Source of the DNA: Candidatus Omnitrophica bacterium 4484_49
GTDB taxonomy: Bacteria; Omnitrophota; Gorgyraeia; Kaelpiales; Kaelpiaceae
Direction of reading: 5' to 3'
DNA length: 7,082 nt
Assembly (NCBI GenBank): GCA_002085265.1
Contig: NATI01000079.1
Span: forward strand, 1 to 7,082
Shown one piece after another: positions 6,166 through 7,082 of this stretch (the stretch's first letter is position 1; each line of letters begins with the position of its first letter). The position numbers and the translations under genes are program-made. Below the pieces are notes generated by a model. That model did no database searches. It was not told where the DNA came from and saw only the letters and a list, made by a program, of their open reading frames with translations.

Positions 6166-6416
6166 TTTTTCTTTCTTAATTTTTCTTTGCCCATTTTCTC
6201 TTTAATAGAAGAAATATCCTTTTCAAATTCGGAGATGAATTTTGCAAAATCATCTGCAGGAAGAAGATCAAGTTTTCTTCTATGAACTCGAGGAGAAAGT
6301 ATTATCAATTTATCTCCCTTTTTTATATTGAGAATCTTTCTCGCCTCTTTAGGTATCACTATCTGCCCTCGTTCTCCTACAGTTACAATACCAAAAAACT
6401 TAGTCATTCCTTTCAT
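6162..6416 (-). CDS. AbrB/MazE/SpoVT-type DNA-binding regulator
   Basis: This 84-residue protein has a swapped-hairpin AbrB domain at about residues 8-52: FGIVTVGERGQIVIPKEARK, then LNIKKGDKLIIL. The GxxTxxxRGQIxIPxxxRxxLxIxxGD pattern is diagnostic. Such proteins dimerise and bind DNA as transition-state regulators or toxin-antitoxin antitoxins. The rest (about 60-84) is a charged, Lys-rich helical tail (ISEFEKDISSIKEKMGKEKL). No toxin gene is adjacent: the next gene, overlapping by 4 nt (ATGA), is the TolC-like protein. A role as local regulator of the efflux operon fits better than an antitoxin role. The first Met is chosen because AAGGAGGTG lies 7 nt upstream; Met4 would be too far. Autoregulation through the dyad at 6454-6478 is inferred. 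Confidence 0.88.
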   Translation of the reverse strand: MKGMTKFFGIVTVGERGQIVIPKEARKILNIKKGDKLIILSPRVHRRKLDLLPADDFAKFISEFEKDISSIKEKMGKEKLRKKK

Positions 6417-6423
6417 TAGATTG

Positions 6424-6432
6424 CACCTCCTT
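6424..6432 (-). promoter_or_regulatory. Strong ribosome binding site AAGGAGGTG for the AbrB-type gene
   Basis: A full-length match to the anti-Shine-Dalgarno sequence lies 7 nt before ATG 6416 on the minus strand. It fixes the first of two nearby in-frame Met codons as the start. As the only strong site before the overlapping genes, it probably sets ribosome loading for the head of the operon. Confidence 0.75.
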
Positions 6433-6453
6433 CAGATATAATAAATATGAATT

Positions 6454-6478
6454 GTATGTTACATCATACTAATCATAC
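6454..6478 (-). promoter_or_regulatory. Three-half-site dyad, candidate operator of the efflux operon
   Basis: On the minus strand GTATGAT occurs twice in direct order (6478-6472 and 6469-6463, 9 bp apart). A third, opposing copy (GTATGTT on the plus strand, 6454-6460) makes a dyad GTATG-N6-CATAC with the second. The upstream copy contains the -10 hexamer and the others cover the predicted transcription start, an arrangement suited to repression. The likely ligand is the AbrB-type protein encoded immediately downstream, but that is inference from position. Confidence 0.5.
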
Positions 6479-6500
6479 CATATAAATTTAATCCTGTAAA
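6472..6500 (-). promoter_or_regulatory. Sigma70-like promoter of the efflux operon
   Basis: On the minus strand TTTACA (6500-6495) and TATGAT (6477-6472) are separated by exactly 17 bp. Each matches the -35 and -10 consensus at 5 of 6 positions. Transcription would start near 6465, giving a leader of about 50 nt before the AbrB-type ATG. No other credible promoter was seen before the operon. Chance matches are common in AT-rich DNA, but the spacing and location favour this one. Confidence 0.6.
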
Positions 6501-6679
6501 CCCTGTTAGATTATCGGGGAGGGGCTTTAAACCCTCTCTAAATAATAGCATTGTTACAAAATTCCTTTTTGTGATTGTCCGGATAGAGGGAGACAATGAA
6601 GGAGACCTGACTTTGTTAGATTTTATAAATTTCCCTTTTTAGGCGAAATCATTTTTTGATTATTTTGCAACAGTGCCCT
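6501..6679. other. Intergenic stretch with a hairpin and an unexplained open frame
   Basis: No complete gene is visible. GGGAGGG (6517-6523) pairs with CCCTCTC (6532-6538) with one G-U pair around an 8-base loop, but there is no T-tract on either strand to make it a terminator. A plus-strand frame is open from 6451 to TAG 6642 without a usable start. Its second half (6562-6639) reads like protein: FLFVIVRIEGDNEGDLTLLD and so on. GTTAGATT occurs at 6505 and again near 6615. The stretch could be a decayed gene end or a dispersed intergenic repeat. Confidence 0.35.
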
Positions 6680-6921
6680 ATGAAAAATATCAAAAAATAT
6701 GAAATTTACTACAGTTAATTAACAAGCAAATTAAAGAATATTCAGCAACTTATTTGTTAGGTTATACTCAGATGCATATATCTCGGCTTAAACAAAAGGT
6801 TTTAAAATATGGCTTTGAATGTATCCTACGCTCTAACCCGACTTAGCATCTTTTTAGTTCAATGATAAGCGATAAGTCAATAAAATCAAGGCTTTGGGAA
6901 CTATTTTCCCTTCATTTGTAG
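6680..6921 (+). pseudogene. N-terminal helix-turn-helix remnant of a transposase
   Basis: ATG 6680 begins MKNIKKYEIYYS and stops at TAA 6716-6718. From about 6712 a second frame continues QLINKQIKEYSATYLLGYTQ, then MHISRLKQKVLKYGFECILR, with a TAG at 6844-6846. Beyond it, in the same frame, comes MISDKSIKSRLWELF up to TAG 6919-6921. The A-LLG-T--HISRLK-K-L--G-E-IL pattern matches the N-terminal helix-turn-helix of IS transposases of the type SxRQxxRLKxRxxxxGxxGLxHxNRG, and ISDK-KS-L-EL fits the region that follows. One frameshift and two internal stops show it is dead, and the catalytic core is absent. The family match is remembered, not searched. Confidence 0.45.
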
Positions 6922-6994
6922 ACTATACGAGGGGAAAATTAAATGATATTGTCAACATTTTTTCGCAAAATTACTCATCTCCTTTCTTTGTAAA

Positions 6995-7081
6995 TTACCT
7001 TCTTTCCAGGCTATCAAAGTTGATTCTTTTAGGTAACCAAATATAAATAACTCCAGACTTCTCTGATTCTGAAAATATCCT
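6995..7081 (-). CDS. C-terminal 28 codons of a gene running off the right edge
   Basis: On the minus strand the frame is open from the window end (codon starting at 7081) to TAA at 6997-6995. It reads RIFSESEKSGVIYIWLPKRI then NFDSLERR. The mix of charged and hydrophobic residues looks like a genuine protein C-terminus, but the family is not recognisable. If real, this minus-strand gene ends about 500 bp before the efflux promoter, and the transposase remnant lies between them on the opposite strand. Too short for a functional call. Confidence 0.35.
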   Translation of the reverse strand, partial: RIFSESEKSGVIYIWLPKRINFDSLERR

Positions 7082-7082
7082 A

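Noticed and set aside
6162..6416. Toxin-antitoxin module headed by the AbrB-type gene
   Set aside because: No toxin-sized gene is adjacent on either side; the downstream overlapping gene is a TolC-family protein.
6517..6538. Hairpin as an intrinsic terminator
   Set aside because: The stem is acceptable but neither strand has a following T-tract.
6926..6956. TTGACA on the minus strand near 6950 as a second promoter
   Set aside because: The nearest -10-like sequence (TATAGT) is about 22 bp away, too far for a standard promoter, and no gene follows closely.

Overview
The window carries a compact minus-strand efflux operon (about 6465 down to 646) flanked on both sides by decayed mobile-element DNA. 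The DNA is AT-rich. A TolC-family outer-membrane protein next to a MacA/HlyD-type adaptor and a MacB-type ABC protein points to a diderm (Gram-negative-type) bacterium. TGA, TAG and TAA all serve as stops, so the code is standard. I cannot name the phylum from sequence alone; an AT-rich, possibly uncultured lineage is a guess.

Layout, in order of transcription on the minus strand: a sigma70-like promoter (6472-6500) with an overlapping three-half-site dyad; an AbrB/SpoVT-type small regulator (6162-6416); a TolC-family outer-membrane efflux protein (4894-6165); a membrane-anchored periplasmic adaptor (3963-4907); a MacB-type ABC transporter gene in two out-of-frame pieces (2809-3966 and 2210-2791); a MATE-family efflux pump (808-2217); and a 40-codon membrane microprotein with a strong ribosome binding site (646-768). 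From the regulator to the MATE gene every intact junction overlaps (4, 14, 4 and 8 nt), so the genes are almost certainly one transcription unit with coupled translation.

Together the genes describe a tripartite MacA-MacB-TolC-like exporter (ATP-driven, inner membrane to outside) with a second, ion-driven MATE pump on the same mRNA, headed by a probable autoregulator. The main surprise is that macB seems to have lost roughly 200 bp of its periplasmic domain together with its reading frame. As assembled, the ABC pump would not be made intact, while genes before and after the lesion remain open.

The left flank (1-645) holds a 24-bp tandem duplication, a small hairpin, and a collapsed insertion sequence. 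Paired GTGGAC-type motifs at both ends of that element surround only the frameshifted C-terminal remnant of a DDE-type transposase. The right flank (6501-7082) holds a hairpin, an unexplained open frame without a start, a degenerate N-terminal helix-turn-helix piece of a transposase on the plus strand, and the last 28 codons of a minus-strand gene that runs off the window edge.
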